DNA of 64,000 nucleotides, from assembly GCF_001618145.1 (NCBI RefSeq), contig NZ_KV392042.1, positions 1 through 64,000 of the forward strand. The letters are read 5' to 3'. The notes below the pieces were generated by a model that did no database searches, was not told where the DNA came from, and was given only the letters and a program-made list of their open reading frames with translations. Source of the DNA: Oceanobacillus damuensis (GTDB taxonomy: Bacteria; Bacillota; Bacilli; Bacillales; Amphibacillaceae). Of the stretch, positions 45,599 through 54,665 are shown one piece after another; position 1 is the stretch's first letter; each line of letters starts with the position of its first letter. A program made the translations under genes and the position numbers.

Positions 45599-46726
45599 CT
45601 ATCCCAGAGCTTGTATTAAATCTTCTTTCAGATCCTCTACATTTTCGATCCCAATAGATACTCGTAATAGATTAGCTGGGGCCATCGTATTGCTTCCTTC
45701 AACTGAAGAACGGTGCTCAATTAAGCTGTGTGTACCACCTAAACTTGTAGCACGTGTGAATAACCGCAGCTTTGCTGTAACAGCTATTGCCTCACGCTCT
45801 CCACCTTTCACCTGAAATGACAACATACCACCGAATGAGCTCATCTGCCGTGCTGCAATTTGATGTCCAGGATGACTAGCAAGACCGGGGTAATGAACAG
45901 CTACAACATTCGGATGCTGATCTAAAAACCTTGCAATTTCCGATGCATTTGAACAATGAACCATCAGACGGGGGGCTAATGATTGCACGCCGCGTAATGC
46001 AAGCCAACAGTCGAAAGGAGAAGGTACAGCACCTTTTGCATGTTGCCAAGCACGAAGATTGGAGAGCATTGGACTATCTGATTTTGCGACAACAGCGCCT
46101 ATCATTAAGTCACTATGACCTCCTATATATTTCGTCACAGAATGAAGCGAAAAATCCACACCAAGAGTTAGGGGACGTTGCAGAGCTGGAGTTGGCCATG
46201 TATTATCAACCACAGTGTAAGCTCCCGCCTGCTGTGCTATTTTGGTAACAGCTTCAATATCGGTCACCTTCACTAGTGGATTAGAAGGCGTCTCCATCCA
46301 AACCAGACCGGTTGGTGCATGTTTTATGACTTTCTCAACTTCCTGAAGATCTGTCATGTCAACCATCACTATATCAAACTTTGAACCAATATCCGTATCC
46401 GTAAGAAGGGAACGAATACCAAAATACATATCGTCTGGCATAATAACTCTACGTGGTTTATCTGAAGGCAATGCCTCGATTAATGAAGTGATTGCAGCCA
46501 TCCCTGAGGCGAATGTGACGCAATCGTGACCATTCTCGAGCGATGTAAGGCAATCCTCCAGTTCACGGCGATTCGGATTATCTCCACGGCTATACATGAA
46601 TTCGTTTGTATAAGACCCATCTATATTCCTTTCGTATGTAGTAGAGAGATGGATTGGCGTAGTCACTGCACCAGTTAATTTATCAACCTGGCGCCCAGAG
46701 TGAATAGCCTTCGTTTCAAATCGCAT
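45599..46726 (-). CDS. Cys/Met metabolism PLP-dependent enzyme (cystathionine gamma-synthase/lyase type)
   Basis: 375 residues. RFETKAIHSGRQVDKLTGAV opens the protein as in cystathionine gamma-synthases and lyases. FASGMAAITSLIEAL binds the cofactor phosphate, and the PLP lysine is in SVTKYIGGHSDLM (about residue 194). The C-terminus has SLGGTHSLIEHR. It may make or break cystathionine or release methanethiol; the sequence does not separate these. Single gene, with AGTGAGGAAAA upstream of the ATG, and a terminator beyond its stop. The context (Wadjet, repeats) gives no hint. Confidence 0.9.
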   Translation of the reverse strand: MRFETKAIHSGRQVDKLTGAVTTPIHLSTTYERNIDGSYTNEFMYSRGDNPNRRELEDCLTSLENGHDCVTFASGMAAITSLIEALPSDKPRRVIMPDDMYFGIRSLLTDTDIGSKFDIVMVDMTDLQEVEKVIKHAPTGLVWMETPSNPLVKVTDIEAVTKIAQQAGAYTVVDNTWPTPALQRPLTLGVDFSLHSVTKYIGGHSDLMIGAVVAKSDSPMLSNLRAWQHAKGAVPSPFDCWLALRGVQSLAPRLMVHCSNASEIARFLDQHPNVVAVHYPGLASHPGHQIAARQMSSFGGMLSFQVKGGEREAIAVTAKLRLFTRATSLGGTHSLIEHRSSVEGSNTMAPANLLRVSIGIENVEDLKEDLIQALG

Positions 46727-46889
46727 AAATTTTCCTCACTTTCAAATATTATTATCATGTGCTTTTTAATATTAATGTGCCATGTAATATATTGTATCAT
46801 CACTCCCTATTTAATTGAATGTTTAATTATTGCTCTTATAAAATAGCAATACGATATCTGACTTTTAAAAAGATATAATTTGGAGTAGA

Positions 46890-47056
46890 CCGGAGGGACA
46901 GGTTCACTGGTCCAATTTGCAAAAATATATAACAATGGACCGCATTGCCTAGTCCCTGTGGTTCTCCCTAAATTGATTATTAGAGCTGATATGGGAATTA
47001 ACATATTTTGTTATAATAGGGAGTAATCTGCTTAATATAAAACTCTAACTTTGGGG
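46890..47056. repeat. dispersed ~165-bp repeat, copy 2
   Basis: Same order of blocks as copy 1 at 42077: CCGGAGGGACAGGTTCACTG, ATATATAACAATGGACCGC, CCTAGTCCCTGTGGTTCTCC, TGTTATAATAGGGAGTAATC. Here the inner blocks GGTCCA and TGGACC pair perfectly, whereas copy 1 has GATCCA. An additional GTCCCTGTGG follows near 47078. The internal promoter TGTTATAAT (47009-47017) points toward the Wadjet operon. Confidence 0.75.
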
Positions 47057-47059
47057 TGC

Positions 47060-47478
47060 ACTACAAACCTGTCCCTGTGGATCACGTATTAAGCCTGTAA
47101 TTAAAATACTTGAGAATGACACTCTTATACAAAATGCCAACCATAATTCAATTAGTGAAATGCTTAATCAAGCAGCAAAAAATTATCAAGTTTGTGTATG
47201 AGATGGAGTATGGTCCACCAGTATCTAATCTAAGCACAACCTGTAAAGGATGTCATACCCCTGTATTAAAATAGGTACCTGCTACTATAAATGGGAACTG
47301 TCCACGAAGAGTAGCAGGTACCTTTTCACTTAAGAAAAAACTTTTTCATACCAACTCCAAAAAGATTTGAACTAAACGTTGTCATATCACAAAAAGCAAC
47401 TGCAATTTGACGACTTACCTTCATCAATAACTTCCTCGTATTTCCTGTCCTATCCAATCGTACTACCACCTAGCCCTA
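47060..47478. other. region upstream of Wadjet: gene relics and a hairpin
   Basis: A frame around 47184-47274 reads KFVYEMEYGPPVSNLST then CKGCHTPVLK and stops. It lacks a start and looks like the end of a small zinc-ribbon-like protein. A related EYGPPV frame lies just beyond the other end of the Wadjet operon (54267-54345). Next come 14-bp arms AGGTACCTGCTACT (47273-47286) and AGTAGCAGGTACCT (47310-47323), followed by TTTT, which is a likely terminator. Confidence 0.5.
47273..47327 (+). terminator. 14-bp inverted repeat / terminator upstream of Wadjet
   Basis: Perfect 14-bp arms 47273-47286 and 47310-47323 with a 23-nt loop and a short T run. It would insulate the Wadjet operon from upstream transcription. 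Confidence 0.65.
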
Positions 47479-47487
47479 TGGTAAAAT
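47479..47487 (+). promoter_or_regulatory. extended -10 promoter of the Wadjet operon
   Basis: TGGTAAAAT lies 28 bp before the jetD start codon, and the ribosome binding site AGGAGG follows at 47502-47507. The -35 region is not obvious. Confidence 0.5.
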
Positions 47488-47514
47488 AGAAGAATCATAG
47501 AGGAGGTTTGTACC

Positions 47515-48843
47515 TTGGTTTCTGGAGAGTTACAGGATTATTTGCAGCACCACATCGTATTAAAAAATGAAAGTGTACATGTCAGTGATGCTTATGAGCA
47601 GAATGACATTATCCATATACCAGTAATTAAGCGAACTGCACGCACAAGAAGGATTGTTGCAAGGCTAATGCTAGGAACTACTACGGATCCGGATCCACAA
47701 GATTTAGATACAATTCCGACTAAACTAACTCACGGTTTCAATAGTCCAAAAACGAAGAAGCAGATTGATCTTTCTGATGAAACTTATGAATGGATTCGTT
47801 ATGGTTGGGTCATTCGTGAAATTCGTTTAGAAAAAGATGAAAGAACTGTGAAAGCAGAACGCTATCGAATGGGTTTCGTTCTTTATCAGCTAAGCTTAAG
47901 GATACAAGCAGAAGCAGAAGATGAGAATAGAAATTTAATTAGTGATTGGAAAAAGCGATGGGATATTGCAAAACAGGGCACTGTTTTACGTATTGAACAA
48001 GAAGAGCGTGTGGATGTTGTTTCTCTGTTAGCAAACCAACTAGATGAAGTTGCAATGGAGGCAGATAAGGTCTTGGCTGGAGATGCTAAATTAATTGAGA
48101 GTATTCATCCGTCCTGGCGTTTGAGGAAACAAGTAATATTCCTCCATTTTTTGATTGCTTTATACCAACTAGCATGCACAGAAAAATATTTTGATTGGAA
48201 GCAAATAGGTGCTACCTATTACCGGACAATAGGTGGGTCAAAAAAGTTTGATGCATATAAAAAAGAGTTTATTGAAGAAACAGAAAGCCAGCTTCATCGT
48301 CCAATACAGTTGTTAGGTCTAGCAAGTATGGGGACAATTACACCATTGTTTTTTACTGGGCCAATGAAAGGGAACTATGTGGAGTATAGTTATGGCACAG
48401 TTCATGCAACGACAGATCTAGCTGTTTTTTCGGAGACGTTTAATACGAAAGCAGACGTATTGTGGTTGGTTGAAAACAGAGGTGTGTTAACACGTATGGC
48501 TTACGAGGAAGAATTTTTGAGAGATTCGAAAAGCTATGTATTAGGTGTGGATGGACAAGTCAGGTCTGCACATAGACAACTAATTTCGCAACTAGTAACC
48601 TGTGTCAGTCAAGTTATTATTTGGACGGATGTTGATGAAGCAGGTCATTTGATTGCCGAGCAATTATATAAGTTAACACAAGATGAACATGTCCTAACAA
48701 AGTGGATTGTACCACCATTAACCGTGGAAACAGAATGGGAAACTTTTGCAAGCAAATACCAACAATCGATACAAATGAGTAAAGAAGAGCAGGAACAAGA
48801 AATTGGAGGAGTAGAGCTGTGGAAAAAGTGGATCAATCATTAA
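47515..48843 (+). CDS. jetD: Wadjet system Toprim nuclease JetD
   Basis: 442 residues. The C-terminal part is a Toprim-like domain of the DUF2220/JetD type: the catalytic glutamate is in LWLVENRGVLTRM (about residue 323) and the acidic pair in IIWTDVDEAGHLIAEQLY (about 365-382). The N-terminal region is a helical JetD-specific domain. In Wadjet, JetD cuts plasmid DNA that the JetABC motor has recognised as a small circle. TTG start with GAGGAGG eight bases upstream. Here jetD is the first gene of the operon, while in many loci it is last. It overlaps jetA by 25 bases. Confidence 0.88.
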   Translation: MVSGELQDYLQHHIVLKNESVHVSDAYEQNDIIHIPVIKRTARTRRIVARLMLGTTTDPDPQDLDTIPTKLTHGFNSPKTKKQIDLSDETYEWIRYGWVIREIRLEKDERTVKAERYRMGFVLYQLSLRIQAEAEDENRNLISDWKKRWDIAKQGTVLRIEQEERVDVVSLLANQLDEVAMEADKVLAGDAKLIESIHPSWRLRKQVIFLHFLIALYQLACTEKYFDWKQIGATYYRTIGGSKKFDAYKKEFIEETESQLHRPIQLLGLASMGTITPLFFTGPMKGNYVEYSYGTVHATTDLAVFSETFNTKADVLWLVENRGVLTRMAYEEEFLRDSKSYVLGVDGQVRSAHRQLISQLVTCVSQVIIWTDVDEAGHLIAEQLYKLTQDEHVLTKWIVPPLTVETEWETFASKYQQSIQMSKEEQEQEIGGVELWKKWINH

Positions 48844-50240
48844 TTTCGATCTTTGACGTTACAGATGATAAACCTGAGCTACTACAATCGATGCGTGATA
48901 TTGCACAACTTTCGGGTGTGTTAACGGAATTAAGTGATAAGGAGTATTTTCAGTCACCAATCCACGTACTACGTTTCCTCCGAGTGTTAAATATTATTAA
49001 TCAAGAAGCACTCGGTATCGCAGAGCCGATTGAAAGCGAGGAAACATTATTCTATCGCTATCGCAATGTATATGGCTATGATGAAGCAATGACGCAAAGT
49101 TATATGAAACACCTTGTGTTCGTTTTGGGAAAATTCAATTGGGTAGCAAAAACAGCAAAACGAATTAAAATGCGTGATGTAGGAAAAAGAATGATGGATG
49201 TACTGATTCGTTTAGCTAATGATTCTCTTGCGTATTATCTTAATGATGATGTGGCAAGGTCACTCTTTCAAGCAAAAAGAGATGCAGAACTAAGTGAAGC
49301 ATATGATGATAAAGGGATTTCTGGTGGGAATAAGCTTGCTAGTATGATTAAAAATGTGGAAGAAGCTGTATTGCTTCTCCGTGAAAGGGAACTTGAGTAT
49401 TTAGCAGACCGAAATGCATTAACACAAGTAGAAGTGATTCATCATCTAATGACAGAGCTAGAAGGTAAGATGGCAGAACGAATGGACAAATTTGAAACAA
49501 TTGATCAAGAGCTTGTGTTTTCAGATATTAAACAACGTGGTACGGCGGCGATTAGTGATGGGACAAAAATCAGCCTTGGGACAATTAATAAAATTCTAAA
49601 GTTTGCCCACCTACAAGAAACAGATTCTAACCATAGAATCCAGCCGGAAGCGTTTCGCACATTTATCGTAAAATCGTTTAATCCGCCCCTTGGTTCTGAA
49701 ATACCGAATGCACATCAAATACTAAGTTTCATGGAACAAGGACAATACGAGGACGAAGAAATAGATGGTCTTTGGGCGCCGGTGAAATTTGCTAGCCCGC
49801 TATCACCGATGGCTATTGATGAAGGAATTAACTATATCGAAAACTATGATCCTATTACAGAAGAGATAGAAGAAATAGTGGAAGAAGAATTTCCAGACAC
49901 AGAAGAAATAATGGAAGATCAGTTGGATGAAATAATGGGTGATTCGAAATGGCAAATGACAAAACAGATGATACACACAGAGCGTATTGAAGCATATCTG
50001 GAGGAAGTAGAAGAAGCAGGCCTTGACGAGCTTATTATTCGGTCTGGGTCATCCAAATGGAGTGATGTACTCAACGGATTAATTGGTGTTTCAGCGTTAG
50101 TCGCTAATAAAAAAGCTGACATTGATGAACATGCAAGAAAGAGACTGTACGATAACAAAGATCAACGTGACTGGAGGTGGAGTGAAGATGAACAAGGAAC
50201 ATACGGAATTAGAAAACGAGGAAGAAAACATGAACGTTAA
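48819..50240 (+). CDS. jetA: Wadjet system protein JetA (kleisin-like, MukF-related)
   Basis: 473 residues, mostly helical. Position between jetD and jetB, its size and the C-terminal acidic segment (ITEEIEEIVEEEFPDTEEI) fit JetA, the kleisin subunit that bridges the two JetC heads. It starts with GTG inside the end of jetD, with GGAGGAG eight bases upstream. It overlaps jetB by 53 bases. No catalytic residues are expected. Sequence alone is not very diagnostic; the assignment rests on the operon. Confidence 0.85.
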   Translation: MEKVDQSLISIFDVTDDKPELLQSMRDIAQLSGVLTELSDKEYFQSPIHVLRFLRVLNIINQEALGIAEPIESEETLFYRYRNVYGYDEAMTQSYMKHLVFVLGKFNWVAKTAKRIKMRDVGKRMMDVLIRLANDSLAYYLNDDVARSLFQAKRDAELSEAYDDKGISGGNKLASMIKNVEEAVLLLRERELEYLADRNALTQVEVIHHLMTELEGKMAERMDKFETIDQELVFSDIKQRGTAAISDGTKISLGTINKILKFAHLQETDSNHRIQPEAFRTFIVKSFNPPLGSEIPNAHQILSFMEQGQYEDEEIDGLWAPVKFASPLSPMAIDEGINYIENYDPITEEIEEIVEEEFPDTEEIMEDQLDEIMGDSKWQMTKQMIHTERIEAYLEEVEEAGLDELIIRSGSSKWSDVLNGLIGVSALVANKKADIDEHARKRLYDNKDQRDWRWSEDEQGTYGIRKRGRKHER

Positions 50241-50895
50241 TCCATTAGCAACCCTACAATCGATAAAAGGCTTTTTAACTACAGAGGAAGAGCTTGCATT
50301 TATGCAAATCCTTTTTTCATCGTCTGGTACAATTCGAAGTGGGAATTTTGGACTTTCACGTAAGGAAGTAGAAAAAATAATTGGAATTACAGATGATGAA
50401 CAAGCATTCTTTTCTTTTCTCAAGCGAGTAAACCAAGCAGTTAGTCGTTATATGAAAGTGATTTATGATGAGCGAAGGAATCAAGTGGTAGCACTCATGC
50501 GCGTGCCTGCCAAACAAGCGAAAACACTATTAAATAAAGAAAGTTTAGCTATTCTCATGTTTATTTTTTATCACCAAGAAGTACTGCAGAATGAATATAC
50601 ACTCTTTTCCCAATTGATTAATAGTTTCGGCCACGAATCATTGCAGGTAACACGAAAAATTCAAGCGAATTTGGACCCGTTGAAAAAGATTGGGGCAATT
50701 GAAGTATATGATACGAATTCAGAGGAAGAAGCCTATCAACTTACATCTATTGGTGCTAATTTATTTTCGGATTCATTTTTACGAAGATACACCGAGTTTA
50801 GTCAATCGAATCAGTTGCACATGGATGATGTCTTACGGTTCTTTAAACGCTACAACATGAATGGAGGCACAAGTAATGATTCCATGGAGACTTAA
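50188..50895 (+). CDS. jetB: Wadjet system protein JetB (kite-like, MukE-related)
   Basis: 235 residues. A winged-helix-like protein of the MukE/JetB size class. Blocks SIKGFLTTEEELAFMQIL and a later LDPLKKIGAIEVY fit a DNA-binding kite subunit, which helps hold DNA at the JetC heads. ATG 50188 follows GGAGGTGGAG; the longer in-frame version from 50122 lies within jetA and has no site. It overlaps jetC by 20 bases, so the four genes are translationally coupled throughout. Confidence 0.85.
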   Translation: MNKEHTELENEEENMNVNPLATLQSIKGFLTTEEELAFMQILFSSSGTIRSGNFGLSRKEVEKIIGITDDEQAFFSFLKRVNQAVSRYMKVIYDERRNQVVALMRVPAKQAKTLLNKESLAILMFIFYHQEVLQNEYTLFSQLINSFGHESLQVTRKIQANLDPLKKIGAIEVYDTNSEEEAYQLTSIGANLFSDSFLRRYTEFSQSNQLHMDDVLRFFKRYNMNGGTSNDSMET

Positions 50896-53800
50896 ATTTT
50901 CAGGCATACGGGATTATACGTCGATAGTTATGGATTTCTCTGATAAAGATGACCATATTTTAATATCTGGACCAAATGGTGCTGGAAAATCAACGGTTAC
51001 GTTTTGTATGGGTGGCGTTCTTTATTCAAGTAAAGTTGACCTTGAAGGGTTAAAGTCAAACAATCTTCCAACAGACCAAACGTGGCGAGCAAAAATTGAG
51101 TTGCTTTTTAAAAATGACGGAAAGATCAAGGTTGATGCGCCACAGTTTGTTCAGTTTCGATTAGACATTGAACAGAAGCCGGGTGATCCAGTTAAAAAAG
51201 AATTTTATATTCAAGAGGGAGAGGTCATTGACGAATGGGAACGGGAAACGAAATATTCTTCTGGAGATCGGAGCTTTAACTTTACTGAATATAAAAACCA
51301 GATTCTCTATAAATATGCTGTTGACCCGGATGAATTTTATTTGATTTGGTATCAAAAAGAGGTAAACCAGTTTGCAGTGATGCATCCAGAAGAACGTTTC
51401 CGTATATTCAGTGAAATGAATGGTATTGATAAAATCCAGAAAAGCTGGGAAGAAAGTAAAGAACTCGTAAAAGAAACGGAGCAGACCTTGCAGGAAGCGG
51501 AGAGTAAACAAGGCCTTAACAAACTCCAGTTAAATCAAAAGAAAACGGAATTAGACAGGTATTATAGTCGAAATAAACGATTAGAAGAAGGGTTTAAGCA
51601 GTATATTTCAGCTCTTAAATGGTTGGAAAAGCATCATTTTAATCAACTGGATACTTTAAGAGGTCAAATAGAAACACTAAAATCAGACAAAGAAGAGAAA
51701 ATTACAGAGAAGCAGCAAGATATAATTCTACAAGCAGACCAGAGAGAAGAACATGAACAGTTTCAGGTAGCAATCATTCAAATGGAATCCGGTGAACTCG
51801 AGTTGGACAATGAGTTAACGCGTTTGCAGAAGGAGATAACCAATCATAAAGACAAAGTGGAGGCTATCTCAAAGGAAATCGAGGAAATTACGAAGAGAGT
51901 AGAACGGATTGGCATGACTGAAGAAGAAGTAAATGAAACTTTGGTTAATGCGGAGGAAAAATATGTTTCTATTGATGCTTCAATGAAAGAAAAGCAACAG
52001 TTGTTGGAAAGCAATAAACAAATATTAGATGAAATAACCCCGCAAATTGCTGTACTAAAAGTGAAGATTGACCAAGACAGTTCTAGGGAACAAGAAGTGC
52101 GTAAACTTATTGATGCATATAACAGTAGTCAAGCTGTGCAAAAAGAAATGGAGTTAAATGAGCAACGACTAGAAGATGCAAAAGATGAAAAAGGAAATCT
52201 TGTTATTAAAAAGGGAAGTTTAGAAAAAGAACTAGAAAATCTTAGAAACAATCGCGTTTACAGTCCTCGTCAGGAAGTGGCTATCCAGTACTTCCAAAAG
52301 CGAAACATAGAAGTATATCCTTTGCGTGAGCTTGTTGAACTAGATGAAACAGCTAAGCAAAATGACGAAGATTTGTTTGATACGATAAAGTATACGTTGT
52401 TTGTGAACAAAAAAGATTTCCTTGCACCAAATGATTTATACCATGTTCCATTGCCAAATATTGTTCCAGAAAAAACAATTACACACCTTCCGGGTAAACA
52501 TTTAAAGATAAAAGAATTAAGCAATAATCTTTATCCACTTGCGGTAAAAGCATTGTGGTGGGTTAAGAGCTTTTTAGAAAATGAAAAACCACAGATTCAA
52601 AATGGTGTGCTTATCGATGCAAGAGGGATAAGAGGTCCCCAAGAGGAAAAGCGTATCATTCTAAGTGAAAAAGTTTTAAAAAATTATCAAGTACAAGTAG
52701 AAGATGAGCTTGAACGGGTTGGCAATGAAATTAGCAATCTATCAAATGAAATAGGTGAATTTACACGTAGAAATAGTACGTTGTTTCGCAGACAAGAGGC
52801 TTTAAAAGATGCGGAAGCCTTTTTGATAAAAGAAAATGAACGAGAGTGGCGAAAGAGTAAGCATGACAATCTAAGTAATGAAAAACGTGAACTCGAGAAA
52901 AATAGGGACGAGATTCAGGTAGACTGGAATCGGCTCAATGAAGAACGTGCTGACTGGAAGCAAAAGGTAGAAACTTTTAGAAACTATCAAGAAACTTTTA
53001 TTCAGTATGAAAAAGAGAAGGAAAAAATCACAGAAGTAAGCCGATTGAAGCAATATTTAACCGAGTTAGAAGAAGAGAAAAAGAATAAAAATTCACAGTT
53101 AGAACGACTTGGTTCGCTCTTGGATGAGAAGCGACGTGAAGAAAAGAAATTAAATCGAGATATAGAGGACTTGGACGATACCCTCCTATACAAAGACCGA
53201 GAAATTGAGTCAATAGAAAGGCAAATCAAAAATCGGTCTGAAGAATATTTAACGAATGAAGAGAAATATTCATCCATCAATCATGACACCCAAAGATTAT
53301 TAGACTCTGTAAAACAGGAGTTAAAAGATTTTGCATTAGAGCTTACAGAACTACCAAATGTCACTAAACCTGAGGCAGAAGACATGCGAGAAAGTGGAAA
53401 AATTCAATATACTCATGCAGCAAATGAAACAGGGATTGATGAAGCTGCTCCAGAAAATTATCAAAAAATGAAAGAAGAGTATGATCGCTCCGCAACAGAA
53501 GTGAAGAAATCCAAACTATTGTTGGAGGAATATACAGAGCGAATGGAACGTCTAAAAGAAGATTTAGAAAGCACAATTAATAGTAAAGTTATTGGTGTTA
53601 ATCAAAAGTTTGTCCATTATATGTCTCTGTTTGGCTTTCAAGGGGAGATAGATTGGGATATGCGAATAGACCGCCGTAATCAAATTCACTATGCCTTATA
53701 CATTAAAGCACGTAAGGAAGGACATCGAGGAAAATTAGAGGATGTAAGTGTTAAAGCAAGAGGAGGTAAAGTAGGAAAAGGAGTATCTGGTGGGGAAGAA

Positions 53801-54088
53801 TCCCTTAGTTCCTTACTGTTTGCTTTGGCATTATTACAAACGATTCAAGCATCACCTGGTTATATCGTACTCGACGAGTTTGATAGTGCACTCGATGAAG
53901 GACGTAAAGATAAAGTGTTTGAGTTATATGAACACGAACTAAAGCGGAAAATGATAATCTTAACTCCTAAGTCTCATGAAGCAGAGTACCTATATCGTTT
54001 TTCTAAAGCATATGTCGTTCATCACAATCCAAATATTCCGCAGAGTAAGATTTTTAAGGTAAAAAGAAATGAAGCACCGTTAAAATGA
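50876..54088 (+). CDS. jetC: Wadjet system SMC-like ATPase JetC
   Basis: 1070 residues with SMC architecture. Walker A is SGPNGAGKST (31-40). Two long coiled-coil arms span roughly 190-430 and 650-890, with a hinge-like globular part around 460-640 (YFQKRNIEVYPLRELVE to KALWWVKSFL). The ABC signature SGGEESLSSLL is at 971-981 and Walker B YIVLDEFDSALDE at about 996-1008. It is the DNA-extruding motor of Wadjet. The ATG at 50876 is preceded by GGAGGC; the in-frame ATG at 50861 comes before that site. All ATPase residues are intact, so the system looks functional. Confidence 0.93.
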   Translation: MIPWRLKFSGIRDYTSIVMDFSDKDDHILISGPNGAGKSTVTFCMGGVLYSSKVDLEGLKSNNLPTDQTWRAKIELLFKNDGKIKVDAPQFVQFRLDIEQKPGDPVKKEFYIQEGEVIDEWERETKYSSGDRSFNFTEYKNQILYKYAVDPDEFYLIWYQKEVNQFAVMHPEERFRIFSEMNGIDKIQKSWEESKELVKETEQTLQEAESKQGLNKLQLNQKKTELDRYYSRNKRLEEGFKQYISALKWLEKHHFNQLDTLRGQIETLKSDKEEKITEKQQDIILQADQREEHEQFQVAIIQMESGELELDNELTRLQKEITNHKDKVEAISKEIEEITKRVERIGMTEEEVNETLVNAEEKYVSIDASMKEKQQLLESNKQILDEITPQIAVLKVKIDQDSSREQEVRKLIDAYNSSQAVQKEMELNEQRLEDAKDEKGNLVIKKGSLEKELENLRNNRVYSPRQEVAIQYFQKRNIEVYPLRELVELDETAKQNDEDLFDTIKYTLFVNKKDFLAPNDLYHVPLPNIVPEKTITHLPGKHLKIKELSNNLYPLAVKALWWVKSFLENEKPQIQNGVLIDARGIRGPQEEKRIILSEKVLKNYQVQVEDELERVGNEISNLSNEIGEFTRRNSTLFRRQEALKDAEAFLIKENEREWRKSKHDNLSNEKRELEKNRDEIQVDWNRLNEERADWKQKVETFRNYQETFIQYEKEKEKITEVSRLKQYLTELEEEKKNKNSQLERLGSLLDEKRREEKKLNRDIEDLDDTLLYKDREIESIERQIKNRSEEYLTNEEKYSSINHDTQRLLDSVKQELKDFALELTELPNVTKPEAEDMRESGKIQYTHAANETGIDEAAPENYQKMKEEYDRSATEVKKSKLLLEEYTERMERLKEDLESTINSKVIGVNQKFVHYMSLFGFQGEIDWDMRIDRRNQIHYALYIKARKEGHRGKLEDVSVKARGGKVGKGVSGGEESLSSLLFALALLQTIQASPGYIVLDEFDSALDEGRKDKVFELYEHELKRKMIILTPKSHEAEYLYRFSKAYVVHHNPNIPQSKIFKVKRNEAPLK

Positions 54089-54111
54089 ATTACAGCAAAT
54101 GACTTTAACTC

Positions 54112-54169
54112 ATGGGTCAGACCCTCGATATGGACAAATGTTCAGGAGGAGGGTTAGACCCATTTTTAT
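54112..54169 (+). terminator. terminator of the Wadjet operon formed by a dispersed palindrome
   Basis: ATGGGTCAGACCCTC (54112-54126) pairs with GAGGGTTAGACCCAT (54149-54163) and is followed by TTTTTA. A variant of the GGTCAGTCCCC repeat thus appears to serve as the transcription terminator 24 bp after jetC. Confidence 0.7.
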
Positions 54170-54365
54170 AATTTCAATTTTATTCCATGTGAATGAACAC
54201 TATTGTGGTAATTTTATACCTAATGAGTTAGTATAAGCCAAAAACATTACATGGTTTAGAGAACGTATGGAAAAGTATATGAAGCTAATCAATGTGTGTA
54301 TAACGTAGAATACGGTCCACCGGTCCCAACACCAAACACAAAAATAATTAAATATTATTATCGTG

Positions 54366-54402
54366 AAAAAAGACAGGATGAACAATCTTCTGTCTTTTTT
54401 TA
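54366..54402 (+). terminator. Rho-independent terminator
   Basis: AAAAAAGACAG and CTGTCTTTTTTT form an 11-bp stem with a 13-nt loop. It follows the short EYGPPV relic downstream of Wadjet. Confidence 0.75.
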
Positions 54403-54665
54403 GCTTAGATATGAGGTGGTAATTTTAATTATATGCCTTAATCTAATGAGATAATTATAACATTAGCCTTAAAATTCATATATTATAGACAGAAATGATA
54501 TTATTGTCACATTGACCCTGTATTAAAAAAGAAGACAAGGCATAAAAAATTTATAAAGTATTTGTTGTTTGCTAAAATTGAAGATTTAATTCAGAACCAG
54601 CATCCTGAATGTATCGAAAAAACTTGCTAGAAATAGGCTGTTTCATAAAAAGAAAGAAGGATTGG
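54403..54665. other. AT-rich spacer, no gene seen
   Basis: No convincing ORF or RNA element. An in-frame extension of the next gene to 54609 exists but lacks a ribosome binding site. Confidence 0.4.
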
